Notes: generated by a model from the letters alone, not told the origin. A stretch of DNA of 64,000 bases from Sphingomonas sp. So64.6b (GCF_014171475.1 NZ_CP048817.1:3782001-3846000); one strand, 5' to 3'; counted from the first letter of the stretch, positions 17,251 to 26,475 are shown. Made by a program: numbers and translations.

Positions 17251-18291
17251 GACGCGCCCCTTCCCGATCGACTCGCCCGGGCGATCACGCTCGCCGGGCC
17301 GATCCCGATCGCGCATTTCATGGGTGCGGCAAATGCGCATTATTATGCGACCCGCGACCCGCTTGGCGCGGCCGGCGACTTCGTCACCGCACCGGAGATC
17401 AGCCAGATGTTCGGCGAGTTGATCGGCCTGTGGTGCGCCGATCTGTCGGACCGCGCCGGGCGACCCGAGATCGCCTGGGTCGAGCTTGGCCCGGGACGCG
17501 GCACACTTGCCGCCGATGCGCTGCGTGCGATGGCGACGGTCGGGCTGGCACCGCCGGTGCATTTCGTCGAGACCAGTCCGGTGCTGCGCACGGCGCAAAG
17601 CCAGCATGTGCCGCACGCCGACTGGCACGACAGCGTCGCCACCCTGCCGGCCGATCGGCCGTTGATCGTCATCGCCAATGAATTCTTCGACGCGCTGCCG
17701 ATCCATCAGCTGGTGCGCACGATCGGCGGCTGGCACGAACGGCTGGTCGCCTGCCAGGACCTGCTGTTCCTGCCGATCGCGGGCAAGCAGGTGCCCGAGG
17801 CGATCCTGCCGCCGGAGTTGCGCGAAGCGCCACCCGGATCGATCGTCGAAACTTCCCCGGCGAGCGTCGCGATCATGCGCGAGCTGAGCGCCCGGATCGT
17901 GGCGCAGGGCGGCGCGGCGCTGGTGATCGATTATGGTTATGAGGGGCCGGCGATCGGCGACACGCTGCAGGCGGTGCGCGCGCATGGGTTCGTCAATCCA
18001 TTCGAGAATCCCGGCGACCATGACCTGACCGCGCATGTCGACATGGCGACTTTGGCCATCGCGGCACAAGCCGAAGGCGCGGTCGCGAGCGGCCCGGTGA
18101 CGCAAGGAGTGTTGCTCGACACGCTGGGCATCGCCGCGCGCGCGACCGCGCTTGCCGCCGCCGCACCCGATCGTGCCGCGGGCATCGCCGCCGATCGCGA
18201 GCGGCTCGCCGCGCCCGCGGCAATGGGCGATCTGTTCAAGGCGATCGCGGTGACCGCACCCGGCTGGCCGACCCCGGCGGGCTTCGCATGA
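17200..18291 (+). CDS. MidA/NDUFAF7-like SAM-dependent methyltransferase
   Basis: About 363 residues of the COG1565/MidA family, whose mitochondrial member methylates an Arg of complex I. Recognisable blocks: the N-terminal LAGPIPIAHFMGAANAHYYATRDPLGAAGDFVTAPEISQMFGELIGLW, motif I VELGPGRGTLAADAL, VIANEFFDALPIHQLV and LVIDYGYEG. The conserved part starts only near residue 23. The codons before it lie in the palindromic repeat, so ATG 17200 (or ATG 17185, or a non-ATG nearer 17248) is supplied by the element. Its stop overlaps the next start (ATGA), so expression is coupled to the GNAT. Confidence 0.85.
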   Translation: MTLTDPPLTPPASGRGIDAPLPDRLARAITLAGPIPIAHFMGAANAHYYATRDPLGAAGDFVTAPEISQMFGELIGLWCADLSDRAGRPEIAWVELGPGRGTLAADALRAMATVGLAPPVHFVETSPVLRTAQSQHVPHADWHDSVATLPADRPLIVIANEFFDALPIHQLVRTIGGWHERLVACQDLLFLPIAGKQVPEAILPPELREAPPGSIVETSPASVAIMRELSARIVAQGGAALVIDYGYEGPAIGDTLQAVRAHGFVNPFENPGDHDLTAHVDMATLAIAAQAEGAVASGPVTQGVLLDTLGIAARATALAAAAPDRAAGIAADRERLAAPAAMGDLFKAIAVTAPGWPTPAGFA

Positions 18292-18797
18292 TCAGCTATC
18301 GGGATGCCCGCACGATCGACGGACCGGCGCTGTCGGCGATGGCGCGGCGCAGCTTCACCGAGACCTTCGGCACGCTCTATCGCCAGTCCGATCTCGCCGC
18401 CTTTCTCGACGAAGCCTTCGGCGCGAATGGCCTGCCCTCGCAATTGTCCGATCCCGATTTCGCGGTCCGGCTCGCACTCGATGGCGACCAGATCATCGGT
18501 TTCGTCAAAATGGGTCCGGTGACCTTTCCCGGCGAATGGCGCCCCGACGCGATCGAGCTTTATCAATTCTATGTGCTGGGGCCGTGGCAGGGTCAGGGCG
18601 TCGCGCAGGCATTGATGGAATGGGCGCTGGAGCATTCGCGTTCGCATGGCGCGAAGGAGATCATCCTCAGCGTCTATGTCGACAATCACCGCGCGCACCG
18701 ATTCTATGAACGCTACGGTTTTCGCGATATCGGCCGCTATGCGTTTCGCGTCGGCGAAACGGTCGATGACGACAATCTGATGAGGCTCGTCCTGTGA
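18288..18797 (+). CDS. GNAT-family N-acetyltransferase (copy 1)
   Basis: 169 residues. GNAT fold with beta4/alpha3 acetyl-CoA loop at IELYQFYVLGPWQGQGVAQALMEWALE and the late segment LSVYVDNHRAHRFYERYGF. Substrate unknown. It begins with ATGA overlapping the MidA-like stop and ends in GTGA overlapping copy 2, so the genes are tightly coupled. The two copies are clear paralogues: both start with ...LSAMARRSF/LSAMARKSF and share the end ...DDDNLMRLVL/HDDGIWRLIL. Confidence 0.88.
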   Translation: MISYRDARTIDGPALSAMARRSFTETFGTLYRQSDLAAFLDEAFGANGLPSQLSDPDFAVRLALDGDQIIGFVKMGPVTFPGEWRPDAIELYQFYVLGPWQGQGVAQALMEWALEHSRSHGAKEIILSVYVDNHRAHRFYERYGFRDIGRYAFRVGETVDDDNLMRLVL

Positions 18798-19315
18798 GTG
18801 ATCTTGAATACCGTACCCCGACCGAAGCCGACGGCGCCGCGCTGTCCGCGATGGCGCGCAAGAGCTTCGCCGCGACCTTCGCGAGCAAGATCGCGCCGGC
18901 CGAAATGGGCGCCTATCTCGACCTGGCATACGGCCCGAGCGGGCACATGCAGCGCGACCTCGGCGATCCGGCGGTCCTTTGGCGCGCAGCGTTCCAGGAC
19001 GGCAAGCCACTTGGTTACGTCAAGGTGATGCCGATGAGCCTGCCCTATGATGCCGCCGTGCCCGGCGCGCTCGAGGTGCGGCAGCTTTACGTGAATGAGG
19101 ATGTGAAGGGCGCCGGCGTCGCCGCCGCGCTGATGGCATGGGCGATCGACACCGCCCGCGCTCGCGGCGTGGGCGAGCTTTATCTCGCCGTGTTCGACGA
19201 CAATGAGCGCGCGGTGCGTTTCTATTCGCGGCACGGTTTCGCCAAGGTCGGCCGATTCGATTTCGTCACCGGTGGGCAGGTGCATGACGATGGCATCTGG
19301 AGATTGATATTGTGA
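18794..19315 (+). CDS. GNAT-family N-acetyltransferase (copy 2)
   Basis: 173 residues, GTG start overlapping the stop of copy 1 by 4 bp. The acetyl-CoA-binding segment is LEVRQLYVNEDVKGAGVAAALMAWAID, followed by LAVFDDNERAVRFYSRHGFAKVG. It is a diverged tandem duplicate of the preceding gene and ends in another GTGA overlap with pgeF. The position just before a peptidoglycan-editing enzyme suggests, without proof, an amino-sugar or peptide substrate. Confidence 0.88.
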   Translation: MSDLEYRTPTEADGAALSAMARKSFAATFASKIAPAEMGAYLDLAYGPSGHMQRDLGDPAVLWRAAFQDGKPLGYVKVMPMSLPYDAAVPGALEVRQLYVNEDVKGAGVAAALMAWAIDTARARGVGELYLAVFDDNERAVRFYSRHGFAKVGRFDFVTGGQVHDDGIWRLIL

Positions 19316-20073
19316 ACGAGGTCGAGGTGATCCGCAGCGGCGCGCTGGGCGGCGTGGCGCACGGCTTTCTCGGACGGCGCGGCGGCGTCTCGACCGGGAT
19401 CCATGCCGGGTTGAATGTCGGCATCGGATCGGATGACGAGCCGGACGCCGTGACAAAGAATCGCGCGCGCGCGGTTGAGGCGGTGCTGCCCGGTGCAAAC
19501 CTGGTCACGGTGTTCCAGATCCATTCCGCCGATGTGGTCGCGGTCACCGCGCCACCGGCGGAGCGCCCGCGCGGCGATGCGCTGGTCACCGACCGACCCG
19601 GCCTGTTGCTCGGCATCCTGACCGCCGATTGCGCGCCGGTGCTGTTCGTCGATGCTGCGGCCGGTGTGATCGGCGCAGCACATGCCGGCTGGAAAGGCGC
19701 GATCGGCGGCGTCACCGACGCTACGATCGCCGCGATGGAGACGCTTGGCGCAAAGCGCGAGCGGATTGCCGCGGCGGTCGGCCCGTGCATCGCGCGCGCC
19801 AGTTACGAAGTCGATGACGGTTTCCTGGCAAACTTCGCGACCGACGATCCGGCAAACGAACGCTTTTTCGCGCCGGGCAAGCCGGGACACCATCAATTCG
19901 ACCTCGAAGCCTATGTCGTTGCGCGCCTCGCCGCCGCCGGGCTGACGCGAATCGAAGCGCTGGGACTCGACACCTATGCCGATGAGGATCGCTTCTTCAG
20001 CTTTCGTCGCGCGACGCATCGCGGCGAGCCGGGTTATGGGCGGCAGATTTCGCTGATCGGTCTGGAAGGCTAG
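19312..20073 (+). CDS. pgeF: Peptidoglycan editing factor PgeF (YfiH family)
   Basis: 253 residues. Family members hydrolyse mis-incorporated residues (L-Ser in place of L-Ala) from UDP-MurNAc precursors; they were long annotated as copper polyphenol oxidases. The N-terminus HGFLGRRGGVSTG, the metal-site blocks VFQIHSADV, LTADCAPVLFVD and GAAHAGWKG, then VGPCIARASYEV and the C-terminal FFSFRRATHRGEPGYGRQISLI are all present. GTG 19312 overlaps the GNAT stop. Last gene of the lgt operon. Confidence 0.92.
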   Translation: MNEVEVIRSGALGGVAHGFLGRRGGVSTGIHAGLNVGIGSDDEPDAVTKNRARAVEAVLPGANLVTVFQIHSADVVAVTAPPAERPRGDALVTDRPGLLLGILTADCAPVLFVDAAAGVIGAAHAGWKGAIGGVTDATIAAMETLGAKRERIAAAVGPCIARASYEVDDGFLANFATDDPANERFFAPGKPGHHQFDLEAYVVARLAAAGLTRIEALGLDTYADEDRFFSFRRATHRGEPGYGRQISLIGLEG

Positions 20074-20106
20074 GGCGGAAAGAGTTGGCTGGAATCTGCT
20101 AACCCG

Positions 20107-20196
20107 TGCGGGCTGAGCTTGTCGAAGCCCCCGTGCCACAAGCAACCTGCCACTTGTGGGTCACTGCCCTTCGACAGGCTCAGGGCGAACGGCGCG
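20107..20196. repeat. Inverted repeat of the GAGCTTGTCGAAG family
   Basis: The left arm, CCGTGCGGGCTGAGCTTGTC and onward (20104-20130), is an inverted match to the right arm around CTTCGACAGGCTCAGG (20166-20192). It lies between the convergent pgeF and VOC genes and could act as a bidirectional terminator. The same core occurs at 43310-43435 and, in a variant, at 1718-1793. Confidence 0.75.
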
Positions 20197-20242
20197 GGAT
20201 CAACTCAGATCGAAACTGCTCCGAGTGCTCGCTCCGAGGAAA

Positions 20243-20626
20243 TCAGCGTGTCTTCACCTCGTCCGGATCGGTCAGTTGCGACAGAATCAAGCCATTGCCG
20301 TCCGGATCGGTAAGCATGAAATAGCGCCCCCAGGGCTCTTCCGCGACCGCCGCCAGGGTGAGGCCGAGCCCGGTCAGCCGGGCATGTTCCGCATCGACAT
20401 TATCGATTCCGAGCATCAGGCCTTGCTGGCCGCCGGGTTTGAGATGTTCGAACCAGGTGACCAGCGCGATCGTCGCACCCCCGTCCTTCGGTTGCAGCTG
20501 GATCCAGCGCATGTCCGGTCCCATCGGATCGTCGCGAAGCAAGGTCAGGCCAAGCGTGTCGACATAGAAGGAACGCGCGCGATCGAGATCGGTTACGGGT
20601 ATCGAGACAATTGCGATCGGCATCAT
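20243..20626 (-). CDS. VOC-family (glyoxalase/bleomycin resistance-type) protein
   Basis: 127 residues, a single vicinal-oxygen-chelate domain: MPIAIVSIPVTDLDRARSFYVDTLGL at the N-terminus, a central RWIQLQPKDGG, and the C-terminal YFMLTDPDGNGLILSQ. The metal-dependent reaction cannot be specified; relatives include lactoylglutathione lyases, dioxygenases and uncharacterised proteins. Start ATG 20626 with GGGGGAAG nearby. Monocistronic. Confidence 0.85.
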   Translation of the reverse strand: MMPIAIVSIPVTDLDRARSFYVDTLGLTLLRDDPMGPDMRWIQLQPKDGGATIALVTWFEHLKPGGQQGLMLGIDNVDAEHARLTGLGLTLAAVAEEPWGRYFMLTDPDGNGLILSQLTDPDEVKTR

Positions 20627-20711
20627 CTTCCCCCTTTCAACGGTCCGGACAGTATCAAATGCGACTATCCGGCGCTAGGAGGGGCCATCATCCCAATCGG
20701 ATATCCAAATC

Positions 20712-22034
20712 ATGGCAATCAAGAACGAAACCGAAGCCGATCTGACCGGCGTCCCCCCACGCGGCAAGCCAAAGGCGAGCATCGAGAAGATCGGCGACCG
20801 CAAATTAAAGCCCTCGACCATGATGATGGGCCATGGCTACGACCCGATGCTGTCGGAAGGCGCGCTGAAGCCGCCGATCTTCCTCACCTCGACCTTCGTC
20901 TTCCCCAATGCAGCAGCAGGCAAGCGTCATTTCGAAGGCGTCACCGGAAAGCGTCCCGGCGGGTCGGAGGGGCTGGTCTATTCGCGTTTCAACGGACCGA
21001 ACCAGGAAATCCTCGAGGATCGGCTTGGCATCTGGGAGGAGGCTGAAGACGCGCTCGCTTTCTCCTCGGGCATGTCGGCGATCGCCACCCTGTTCCTGTC
21101 GATGGTCAAGCCGGGCGACACGATCGTGCATTCCGGCCCGCTTTATGCCGCGACCGAGACGCTGATCGCGCGCATTCTCGGCCGGTTCGGCGTGCACTGG
21201 CTCGACTTTCCGGCGGGTGCGACGCGCGAGGAGATCGATGCCGTCCTGTCCAAGGCGTCGAGCGGCAATGTCGCGCTGATTTATCTCGAAAGCCCGGCCA
21301 ACCCGACCAACGCGCTGGTCGATATCCAGGCGGTGGCGGCGAGCCGCGACGCGATCTTCAAGGGCGCCAAGCCGCCGATCGCGATCGATAATACGTTTCT
21401 TGGCCCGTTATGGCTGAAGCCATTGCAGCATGGTGCCGACATCGTCGTCTACAGCCTGACCAAATATGCCGGCGGGCATAGCGACCTCGTCGCGGGCGGC
21501 GTGCTCGGGTCGAAGGAGCATATCAACACCATCCGGCTGATGCGCAACACGATCGGTACGATCTGCGACCCCAATACCGCCTGGATGCTGATGCGCAGCC
21601 TGGAGACGCTCGAACTGCGCATGAGCCGCGCCGGGGAAAATGCGGTCAAGGTATGTGAGTATCTGCGCACCCACCCCAAGGTCGAGCGGGTCGGTTATCT
21701 CGGCTTCCTCGAGAGCACGCCCGGCATGGAACGCCAGGCCGATATCTATCGCCGCCACTGCACCGGGGCCGGCAGCACTTTCTCGCTGATCGTCAAGGGC
21801 GGCGAGAAGGAGGCGTTCGCGTTTCTCGACGCGCTCAAGATCGCCAAGTTGGCGGTCAGCCTGGGCGGGACCGAGACGCTTGCCAGCCATCCCGCGGCGA
21901 TGACGCATCTGTCGGTGCCCGACGCACGCAAACAGGCATTGGGCATCACCGACAACCTTGTGCGAATCTCGATCGGCGTGGAAGATGCGGACGACCTGAT
22001 CGCCGATTTCGAACAGGCATTGGAGGCGATTTGA
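20712..22034 (+). CDS. Cystathionine gamma-synthase family PLP enzyme
   Basis: 440 residues, Cys/Met metabolism PLP-dependent family. Markers: TSTFVFPNAAAGKRHFEG, the Tyr/Arg pair VYSRFNGPNQEILEDRL, SSGMSAIATL, YLESPANPTN, the PLP aspartate AIDNTFLGPLWLKP and the Schiff-base Lys251 in YSLTKYAGGHSD. The C-terminal SLGGTETLASHPAAMTH fits transsulphuration and methionine gamma-lyase-like members. It has a longer N-terminal extension (about 40 residues) than MetB. Which C-S reaction it performs cannot be read from sequence. Confidence 0.88.
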   Translation: MAIKNETEADLTGVPPRGKPKASIEKIGDRKLKPSTMMMGHGYDPMLSEGALKPPIFLTSTFVFPNAAAGKRHFEGVTGKRPGGSEGLVYSRFNGPNQEILEDRLGIWEEAEDALAFSSGMSAIATLFLSMVKPGDTIVHSGPLYAATETLIARILGRFGVHWLDFPAGATREEIDAVLSKASSGNVALIYLESPANPTNALVDIQAVAASRDAIFKGAKPPIAIDNTFLGPLWLKPLQHGADIVVYSLTKYAGGHSDLVAGGVLGSKEHINTIRLMRNTIGTICDPNTAWMLMRSLETLELRMSRAGENAVKVCEYLRTHPKVERVGYLGFLESTPGMERQADIYRRHCTGAGSTFSLIVKGGEKEAFAFLDALKIAKLAVSLGGTETLASHPAAMTHLSVPDARKQALGITDNLVRISIGVEDADDLIADFEQALEAI

Positions 22035-22834
22035 GCGACAGCGCGGAAATGATCGAGGGCGTCGACCCCGGGCAGATGCTCGGCGATTTCGCAACGCCCT
22101 TATGGTTTCCGCGTTTTCGCGAAGGCGTCTGGGGTCCCTGGTCGCTGCGCGTGATCGCGATGAGTGGCGCGCGTGGTTATTGGGGGCGGACCTATAACCT
22201 GCACGGCACGGTGATCCTGATGGGTCCGTTCGAAAAGGACGCCGCCGCCTGGATGTCGATCGTACCGATGGAGATCGAAAGCCAGGAGATCGGCATCGCC
22301 GCCGCGCATGGCCACACCGTCGTGCTTGGGCTTGGCATGGGGTGGTGTGCGGCCAATGTCGCGCTCAACCCGGCGGTGACCCGCGTCACGGTGGTCGAGC
22401 GCGACCCCGACATCATCGCGCTGATCGAGACGCTCGGCGTGTTCGGCCAGTTGCCCGAAGCGGCGCGCGCCAAGATCGCCGTGGTGCAGGACGATGCGCT
22501 GACCTGGCGCCCCGACGGCGCGGTCGACAGCCTGCAGGCGGATATCTGGGCGAAGTTCGTCGAGCCGCGGAAATGGGACGATGTCCGGCGCATGCAGGAC
22601 AATATCGATGCCGGCTCGATCTATTTCTGGGGCCAGGAAATGGAGCTGTGGCGCCTTGCCTGCCGGTCGCGCGGCGCACTGCCGGAGCGGCTGGAGGAGG
22701 GCGAACTTGCCGCACTGGTCGCGCAGACCGGCCTGCCGCTGATCAGCCAGAGCGGGTCGGGTTATGAAGACCGCATTGCGGAAGCATCGCGCTGGTGGAC
22801 GCCGAAGGAAGATGGGTGGTGGGACGCGCGCTAA
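22031..22834 (+). CDS. Spermidine-synthase-like/class I methyltransferase-fold protein
   Basis: About 267 residues starting at a TTG that overlaps the upstream TGA (TTGA), or at ATG 22049. The central HTVVLGLGMGWCAANVAL resembles a Rossmann nucleotide loop, followed by VTRVTVVERDPDIIALIETLG, as in class I methyltransferases and polyamine synthases. No catalytic aspartates of spermidine synthase are evident, so the activity is unknown. It is coupled to the cystathionine gamma-synthase-type gene, suggesting a sulphur or SAM connection (inference). Confidence 0.65.
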   Translation: MSDSAEMIEGVDPGQMLGDFATPLWFPRFREGVWGPWSLRVIAMSGARGYWGRTYNLHGTVILMGPFEKDAAAWMSIVPMEIESQEIGIAAAHGHTVVLGLGMGWCAANVALNPAVTRVTVVERDPDIIALIETLGVFGQLPEAARAKIAVVQDDALTWRPDGAVDSLQADIWAKFVEPRKWDDVRRMQDNIDAGSIYFWGQEMELWRLACRSRGALPERLEEGELAALVAQTGLPLISQSGSGYEDRIAEASRWWTPKEDGWWDAR

Positions 22835-22873
22835 GTCGCTTGCCCTGCCCATCGCGGCGCGCGATCATGGCGC

Positions 22874-23893
22874 ATGACCGATCTCGACAGCTTCATCACC
22901 GGCCTGCCCAAAGCCGAGCTCCATCTTCATATCGAAGGCAGCCTCGAGCCTGAGCTGATGTTCGCGCTGGCCGAACGCAACCGGGTCGCGATCCCCTTTG
23001 CCAGTGTCGAGGAGGTGCGCGCGGCGTACAGCTTTTCACGGCTGCAGGATTTTCTCGACATCTATTACAAGGGCGCGGACGTGTTGCGCACCGAGCGGGA
23101 TTTCCACGACCTCGCCATCGCCTATTTCGACCGCGCGGCGGCCGACGGTGTGATCCACGCCGAGATCATGTTCGATCCCCAGACGCACACCGCGCGGGGC
23201 ATCTCATTCGACATCGTGATCACCGGCCTGTTGTCGGGCATGGCCGAGGCGGAAGCGAAGCACGGGCTGACGTCGAAGCTGATCCTGTCCTTCCTGCGTC
23301 ATCTCGACGAGGAAGATGCGTTCGCCACGCTCAAACTGGCCGAGCCCTGGATCGATCGGATCGCCGCGGTCGGGCTCGATTCATCCGAACTCGGTCATCC
23401 GCCGGAGAAATTCGCGCGCGTGTTCGCCGCGGCGCGGGCGCTGGGGCTGAGACTGGTCGCGCATGCCGGCGAGGAAGGGCCGCCCGATTATGTCTATCAG
23501 GCGCTCGACCTGCTTGGCATCGACCGGCTCGACCATGGCAATCGCAGCCTGGAGGATCCGGTGCTGACCGCGCGGCTGGCGCGGACGGGCATGACCCTGA
23601 CCGTCTGCCCATTGTCCAATTTGAAGCTGTGCGTGGTCGACAGCATGGAAGCGCATCCGATCGACCGCATGCTTCGCGCGGGCTTGCGGGCGACGGTCAA
23701 TTCGGACGATCCGGCCTATTTCGGCGGTTACATCGCGGACAATTACCGCGCCGCCGCCGCCGGGCGCGGGCTCGATCGCGATGACCTGGTCGCTTTGGCG
23801 CGCAACTCCTTTCTCGGGTCGTTCCTCAATGATGACGAGGTCGCCGGGCACCTCACAACGCTGGATGCCTATGTCGAGGGGCGCGCGGCATGA
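22874..23893 (+). CDS. Adenine deaminase of the adenosine-deaminase superfamily
   Basis: 339 residues. Zn-binding HLHIEGSLEPELM (His17, His19), catalytic HAGEEGPPDY, DHGNRS and NSDDPAYFGGY are the four motifs of the ADA superfamily. The segments FLDIYYKGADVLRTERDF and AEIMFDPQTHTARGI match the adenine-deaminase (Aah1/PA0148-like) branch more than true adenosine deaminases. It converts adenine (or adenosine) to hypoxanthine (or inosine). The ATGA overlap with a phosphoribosyltransferase, which could turn hypoxanthine into IMP, supports the free-base reading. Confidence 0.85.
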   Translation: MTDLDSFITGLPKAELHLHIEGSLEPELMFALAERNRVAIPFASVEEVRAAYSFSRLQDFLDIYYKGADVLRTERDFHDLAIAYFDRAAADGVIHAEIMFDPQTHTARGISFDIVITGLLSGMAEAEAKHGLTSKLILSFLRHLDEEDAFATLKLAEPWIDRIAAVGLDSSELGHPPEKFARVFAAARALGLRLVAHAGEEGPPDYVYQALDLLGIDRLDHGNRSLEDPVLTARLARTGMTLTVCPLSNLKLCVVDSMEAHPIDRMLRAGLRATVNSDDPAYFGGYIADNYRAAAAGRGLDRDDLVALARNSFLGSFLNDDEVAGHLTTLDAYVEGRAA

Positions 23894-24408
23894 CGATCTA
23901 CACGCATATTCCGCAGGCGCAGTTCGTTGCCGACATCCGCACGCTGGCGGGTCGGCTCGATGGCGATGCCGGCTGGAAACCGACCTTCATCATCGGCATC
24001 GGCCGGGGTGGGCTCGTGCCCGCGGTGTTCCTGAGTCACGCCACCGGGCTGCCAATGCTGTCGGTCGATTTTTCGTCGCAGGTCGAGGATTTCTCCGACG
24101 CGCCGCTGGTCCGCCTCGCGGCGCGCACGCGCGACGGTGAACGGCTGCTGTTTCTCGACGATATCAACGATACCGGCCGCACCATCGCCAATCTGCGTCG
24201 CGCACTGGCCGAGGCAGGCGCGGTGCCGGGCAGCATTCGATTTGCCACGCTGATGGACAATATCCGCTCCGACCAGCGCGTCGAATATCATGCGCGCGAG
24301 ATCGACCGGTCAGTGACAAAGGACTGGTTCATCTTTCCCTGGGAAGCGGTCGCGCCCGATGTGGCGATCGCGCTCGACGCGGCGGCGGTGCCGGAGCGAA
24401 CGGCTTAG
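23890..24408 (+). CDS. Type I phosphoribosyltransferase (hypoxanthine/xanthine-guanine type)
   Basis: 172 residues. The PRPP-binding loop LFLDDINDTGRTIANLRRAL (residues 87-106) and the preceding FIIGIGRGGLVPAVFLS (residues 33-49) define a type I PRTase. The late FIFPWEAVAPD, with aromatic residues that stack on the purine, fits xanthine/hypoxanthine enzymes. Coupled (ATGA) to the adenine deaminase, so the pair would salvage adenine to IMP in two steps. Substrate preference among hypoxanthine, xanthine and guanine is not settled. Confidence 0.85.
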   Translation: MTIYTHIPQAQFVADIRTLAGRLDGDAGWKPTFIIGIGRGGLVPAVFLSHATGLPMLSVDFSSQVEDFSDAPLVRLAARTRDGERLLFLDDINDTGRTIANLRRALAEAGAVPGSIRFATLMDNIRSDQRVEYHAREIDRSVTKDWFIFPWEAVAPDVAIALDAAAVPERTA

Positions 24409-24419
24409 ACTTCTTTATA

Positions 24420-24550
24420 CCCCTCCCTGCAAGGGAGGGGTTAGGGGTGGGTCAGCGGCGAGCGGGGCTCGAAGCCCCGGTCGCCGCTTCGCGCCGAACG
24501 ATGCGCTTCGCGATCGCACCCACCCCTGCCCCCTCCCTTGCAGGGAGGGG
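24420..24550. repeat. Palindromic repeat element with CCCCTCCCTGC arms; likely bidirectional terminator
   Basis: Arms 24420-24452 and 24518-24550 are inverted copies with about three mismatches in 33. Each contains its own small palindrome (CCCCTCCCTGC/GCAGGGAGGGG class). The centre (24455-24486) can form a further hairpin around GGGGCTCGAAGCCCC. It sits between the convergent phosphoribosyltransferase and murA genes and is related to the element at 17144-17250. Confidence 0.85.
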
Positions 24551-24559
24551 AAAACAGCC

Positions 24560-25843
24560 TCAGCCGTCTCCGACGCGCTCGATATCCGCGCCGACCGCCT
24601 GAAGTTTTTCCTCGAGCCGCTCATAGCCGCGATCGAGGTGGTAGACGCGCTGCACCTGGGTTTCGCCCGATGCCACGAGGCCGGCAAGAACCAGGCTCAT
24701 CGAGGCGCGCAAATCGGTCGCCATCACCGGCGCGCCGACCAGAGGCGAGACGCCGCGTACCACGGCGGTGCGGCCGCGCACCTGAATGTCGGCGCCCATC
24801 CGCGCCAGCTCGGGCACGTGCATGTAGCGGTTCTCGAAGATCGTTTCGGTCAGTACGCTGGCGCCATCGGCCTGGGTGAGCATCGCCATAAACTGGGCCT
24901 GCATGTCGGTTGCGAAGCCGGGAAAGGGCGCGGTCGACAGGGTCAGCGGGCCGAGGCCGTTCGATGCCTCGACATAAAGATTGCTGCCACGCTCCTCGAC
25001 CGTCACGCCGGCCTCGACAAGTGCCGCGACGGTCGCGCGCATGTCGTGCATGCCGACGCCGACCAGCTCAAGCGCACCGCCGGTGATCGCCGCGGCGCAG
25101 GCATAGCTGCCCGCTTCGATCCGGTCGGGCATCACGCGATAGGTCGCGCCGTGCAGCCGATCGCGGCCTTCGATCTCCAGCGTCTCGGTGCCGATGCCCG
25201 AGATGCTCGCGCCCATCGCAACGAGCAGGTTGCACAGATCGACGATCTCGGGCTCGCGCGCGGCATTCTCGATGATCGAGCCGCCTTTGGCGGTAACCGC
25301 CGCCATGATGACATTCTCGGTCGCGCCGACCGAGACGATCGGGAAAGTGTATTTGCCGCCCGACAGGCGTCCGCCCGGCGCGGTTGCCTTGACATAACCG
25401 GCGGCCATTTCGAGGTTGGCGCCGATCGCCTCGAGCGCCTTCAGATGCAGGTCGATCGGGCGGTTGCCGATTGCGCAGCCACCGGGCAGCGACACGGTCG
25501 CCTCACCGGCGCGGCCGATCAACGGGCCGAGCACCAGGATCGACGCGCGCATTTTCCGCACGATATCGTACGGCGCCTCGGTCGAGGTCAGCTTTCCGGC
25601 GCGGATCGTCATGACCCGGCCGAAATCTTCCGGCCGTGATCCCTCGATCTGAGTCGAGGCGCCAAGCTGGTTGAGCAGATGCCCGAAACTGTCGACATCG
25701 GCGAGGCGTGGCAGGTTGCGCAAGGTCACCGGTTCGTCGGTGAGCAACGCACACGGCATCAGTGTGAGCGCCGCATTCTTCGCGCCTGAGATGGGCAGTT
25801 TGCCTGAAAGGCGATTGCCGCCGCGGATGAGAATTCGGTCCAT
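24560..25843 (-). CDS. murA: UDP-N-acetylglucosamine 1-carboxyvinyltransferase
   Basis: 427 residues, standard length. Transfers enolpyruvate from PEP to UDP-GlcNAc, the first committed step of peptidoglycan synthesis, in the cytoplasm. Seen: SGAKNAAL with Lys22/Asn23, [16 protein letters not shown], the active-site Cys123 in [16 protein letters not shown] (so fosfomycin-sensitive type), [16 protein letters not shown] and the C-terminal [17 protein letters not shown] 25843. Transcribed from the right; clpS lies upstream, 89 bp away. Confidence 0.96.
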   Translation of the reverse strand: MDRILIRGGNRLSGKLPISGAKNAALTLMPCALLTDEPVTLRNLPRLADVDSFGHLLNQLGASTQIEGSRPEDFGRVMTIRAGKLTSTEAPYDIVRKMRASILVLGPLIGRAGEATVSLPGGCAIGNRPIDLHLKALEAIGANLEMAAGYVKATAPGGRLSGGKYTFPIVSVGATENVIMAAVTAKGGSIIENAAREPEIVDLCNLLVAMGASISGIGTETLEIEGRDRLHGATYRVMPDRIEAGSYACAAAITGGALELVGVGMHDMRATVAALVEAGVTVEERGSNLYVEASNGLGPLTLSTAPFPGFATDMQAQFMAMLTQADGASVLTETIFENRYMHVPELARMGADIQVRGRTAVVRGVSPLVGAPVMATDLRASMSLVLAGLVASGETQVQRVYHLDRGYERLEEKLQAVGADIERVGDG

Positions 25844-25932
25844 GCCGAGCTTCTATCGCGTGTGCGCGTCCGCGCAACTGCCGTCTGGTGCGGATCGCCG
25901 TTGGAGGGCAACGGACCAGCGTCGACCTACTC

Positions 25933-26298
25933 CTACGCCTTCTCCAGCGTACATTGCAGCGGATGCTGATTCTGCCGCGCGAATTCGGTGACCTGCGCGA
26001 CCTTGGTCTCGGCGACCTCGTAGCTGAACGTACCGCACACGCCGACGCCCTTTTGATGGACATGCAGCATGACGCGAGTCGCCGCCTCCATATCCATGCG
26101 AAAGAAGCGCTGCAGTACGAGGACGACGAACTCCATCGGCGTGTAATCGTCGTTGAGCAGCAGCACGCGATACGGTGTCGGCTGCTTGGTGCGGACGCGG
26201 GTACGCGTGGCGACGCCGAGGCCGGTGCCTTCGTCGTCACCAGTGCCGCCCTCATCGGGACCTTCGGCCATCGCCTTGATATTGAGCTGATCGATCAT
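25933..26298 (-). CDS. clpS: ATP-dependent Clp protease adaptor ClpS
   Basis: About 121 residues. ClpS brings N-degron substrates to ClpA(P). The core [47 protein letters not shown] and the terminal [12 protein letters not shown] are diagnostic; the substrate pocket Asn/Asp/Met residues are present. The N-terminal 30 residues are Gly/Asp/Thr-rich and disordered. Start uncertain: ATG 26298 (MIDQLNIK) is taken; ATG 26271 (MAEGPDEG) and ATG 26346 are alternatives. Confidence 0.92.
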   Translation of the reverse strand: MIDQLNIKAMAEGPDEGGTGDDEGTGLGVATRTRVRTKQPTPYRVLLLNDDYTPMEFVVLVLQRFFRMDMEAATRVMLHVHQKGVGVCGTFSYEVAETKVAQVTEFARQNQHPLQCTLEKA

Positions 26299-26475
26299 GA
26301 AGTCCGAAAATATGGCACGACAGAGCCCAAGGGCAAGGGGGTGCACGCGGGTTAGGGTTGTTTTAGGCGGTCGATCCCCGGCTTTTCATGGTGATTTGTT
26401 CACTGCCCATGAATCCCTTTGGCTGCCAATCAAACAGCCGGGCCAGGGCTTTCCCAAGAACGCGACATACAAAAG

